Source: an uncultured Collinsella sp.
GTDB taxonomy: Bacteria; Actinomycetota; Coriobacteriia; Coriobacteriales; Coriobacteriaceae
Reading direction: 5' to 3'
Length of the DNA stretch: 6,976 nt
Assembly (NCBI GenBank): GCA_900757265.1
Contig: CAAENW010000079.1
Location: 1 to 6,976 of the forward strand
In this document: in pieces, positions 5,836-6,976 of the stretch
Position numbering within the stretch: position 1 is the stretch's first letter
Layout of the letters: the number at the start of each line of letters is the position of its first letter
Notes under the pieces: model-generated
Told to the model about the DNA's origin: nothing
The model's input: the letters and a program-made list of their open reading frames with translations, nothing else
Database searches by the model: none
Made by a program: the position numbers and the translations under genes

Positions 5836-5891
5836 ATTTTGATGTTCTCGCGTGTTTTTTGTTTCAAAAGCGTTAGGATGGGACTCATAGC

Positions 5892-5914
5892 GCGGGGCGT
5901 AATGGGTGCCCCGC
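5892..5914 (+). promoter_or_regulatory. GC-rich hairpin next to the fucO ribosome binding site
   Basis: GCGGGGC (5892-5898) is complementary to GCCCCGC (5908-5914), with a 9-base loop whose ends can add a G-U pair. It stops 7 bases before the AGGAGG at 5922-5927. It leaves the ribosome binding site free and may stabilise the mRNA 5' region or keep the site unpaired. No T-run follows, so it is not a typical terminator. Confidence 0.45.
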
Positions 5915-5933
5915 ACACGATAGGAGGCTATCA

Positions 5934-6976
5934 ATGGCTAATCGTTTCGTTCTCAATGCCATCTCTTATCATGGTTCCGGCGCCATCAAGGAGATCCCCG
6001 GCGAGCTCCAGCGTCGCGGCTACAAGAAGATCTTCGTCTGCTCTGATCCCGACCTGGTCAAGTTTGGCGTTACCTCTAAGGTGACCGACGAGCTCGACGC
6101 CGCCGGCATCGCTTGGAGCCTCTACTCCGAGATCAAGCCCAACCCCACCATCCAGAACGTCAAGGACGGCGTCGAGGCCTTCAAGGCCGCCGAGGCTGAC
6201 GCTATCGTGACCATCGGTGGCGGCTCTTCCATGGACACCGCCAAGGCCATCGGCATCATCATCAACAACCCTGAGTTCGCCGATGTCCGCAGCCTCGAGG
6301 GCGTTGCTCCCACTAAGAACCACGCCGTGTTTACCATCGCTGTGCCGACGACCGCCGGTACCGCTGCCGAGGTGACCATCAACTACGTCATCACCGACCC
6401 CGAGAAGGTCCGCAAGTTCGTGTGCGTCGACACCAACGACGCCCCCGAGGTCGCCGTCGTCGACCCCGACATGATGGCTTCCATGCCCGCCGGCCTGACC
6501 GCCTCCACCGGCATGGACGCTCTGACCCACGCCATCGAGGGCTACACTACCAAGGGCGCTTGGGAGCTCTCCGACATGTTCCACTTTGAGGCTATTAAGC
6601 TGATCAGCGAGAACCTGCGCGACTCCGTCGCCGAGGCCAAGTCCGGCCAGCCCGGCTCCGGCCGCGAGGGCATGGCTCTTGGCCAGTATGTCGCCGGCAT
6701 GGGCTTCTCCAACGTTGGCCTGGGCATCGACCACGCCATGGCTCACACCCTGTCTGCCCACTACGACACTCCGCACGGCGTCGCTTGCGCCATGCTGCTG
6801 CCGATCGCCATGGAGTTCAACAAGCCGGTTTGCGCCGAGCGCCTGGCCAAGGTCGCCGTCGCCATGGGCGTTGACACCACGGGCATGAGCACCGACGAGG
6901 CCGCCGACGCCGCCATCGCCGCCGTCAAGCAGCTCTCTGCCGACGTGAACATCCCGCACGTTTGCGAGGCCATGAA
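5934..6976 (+). CDS. fucO: Lactaldehyde reductase / 1,2-propanediol oxidoreductase, 3'-truncated by window edge
   Basis: This is a group III iron-dependent alcohol dehydrogenase. It would reduce L-lactaldehyde, from fucose or rhamnose breakdown, to 1,2-propanediol with NADH in the cytoplasm, regenerating NAD+ in fermentation. The first 347 residues are visible; E. coli FucO has about 382. Similarity to FucO as I recall it is very high, including NNPEFADVRSLEG, PTTAGTAAEVTINYVITD and EMALGQYVAGMGFSNVGLG-like stretches. The dinucleotide-binding loop GGGSSMD is at 95-101. All four metal ligands are present: Asp195, His199 (MDALTHAIEGY), His267 and His281 (DTPHG). ATG 5934 follows AGGAGG (5922-5927) with a 6-base gap. 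Codons are almost uniformly C- or G-ending, as in highly expressed genes. No fucose or rhamnose pathway gene is visible beside it, so substrate choice is inferred from similarity; related members act on other alcohols. Confidence 0.9.
   Translation, partial: MANRFVLNAISYHGSGAIKEIPGELQRRGYKKIFVCSDPDLVKFGVTSKVTDELDAAGIAWSLYSEIKPNPTIQNVKDGVEAFKAAEADAIVTIGGGSSMDTAKAIGIIINNPEFADVRSLEGVAPTKNHAVFTIAVPTTAGTAAEVTINYVITDPEKVRKFVCVDTNDAPEVAVVDPDMMASMPAGLTASTGMDALTHAIEGYTTKGAWELSDMFHFEAIKLISENLRDSVAEAKSGQPGSGREGMALGQYVAGMGFSNVGLGIDHAMAHTLSAHYDTPHGVACAMLLPIAMEFNKPVCAERLAKVAVAMGVDTTGMSTDEAADAAIAAVKQLSADVNIPHVCEAM

Larger units (their letters stand above)
5519..5933. other. 415-base AT-rich intergenic region between divergent genes
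   Basis: No convincing gene is seen here. The left part (5519-5760) is AT-rich and holds a candidate promoter for the LURP-one-like gene on the minus strand. The right part (5761-5933) is a probable leader for the fucO-like gene and contains a TATAAT box, several inverted repeats and a GC-rich hairpin, each listed separately. Short open frames on both strands lack ribosome binding sites and family resemblance. The GC content rises again just before the fucO ribosome binding site. Confidence 0.7.

Noticed and set aside
5931..6959. 342-codon open frame on the minus strand, opposite fucO
   Set aside because: Its Gly/Val/Asp/His-rich product mirrors the C-ending codons of fucO; no recognisable domain.

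Overview
The window looks like a chromosomal segment from a high-GC Gram-positive gut actinobacterium of the class Coriobacteriia, most probably Collinsella or a close relative. This is inferred from GC-rich coding DNA with strong C-ending codon preference (42 of 60 bases are G or C at 6841-6900), consensus AGGAGG-type ribosome binding sites, and the character of the proteins. It was not confirmed by any search.

Layout, left to right. The window opens inside an ABC-transporter ATPase gene (+, 5' end cut off) of the compact nitrate/sulfonate/thiamine-precursor type. Next comes an intergenic region with three tandem 10-bp operator-like repeats and a 12-bp inverted repeat, leading into a 67-residue RelB/DinJ-type antitoxin-like protein (+). 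No toxin gene follows it. Instead, 34 bases later, a CPBP-family (CAAX/Abi-type) intramembrane protease begins (+), probably in the same transcript. The protease gene runs into a convergent ygiQ-type radical SAM gene (-), and the two stop codons overlap in one CTAG. Divergent from ygiQ is a YoaK/DUF1275 membrane protein gene (+); the divergent spacer carries a perfect 12-bp inverted repeat abutting the likely ygiQ promoter. A 22-bp perfect hairpin lies after yoaK and separates it from a convergent gene for a LURP-one/tubby-like small protein (-).

That last gene and its upstream region form a distinctly AT-rich island (about 4980-5880; 16 of 60 bases are G or C at 5641-5700) in a GC-rich chromosome, suggesting acquired DNA. 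The window ends in a fucO-like Fe-dependent lactaldehyde/1,2-propanediol oxidoreductase gene (+, 3' end cut off). Its long leader holds a TATAAT box, an inverted repeat at the likely start point, a LacI-family-like palindrome and a GC-rich hairpin next to the ribosome binding site.

The genes do not form one pathway. The nearest thing to an undescribed system is the antitoxin-like regulator plus intramembrane protease pair with its own repeat-rich control region. The second candidate is the layered control region in front of fucO. No tRNA, rRNA, CRISPR array or insertion sequence was seen.
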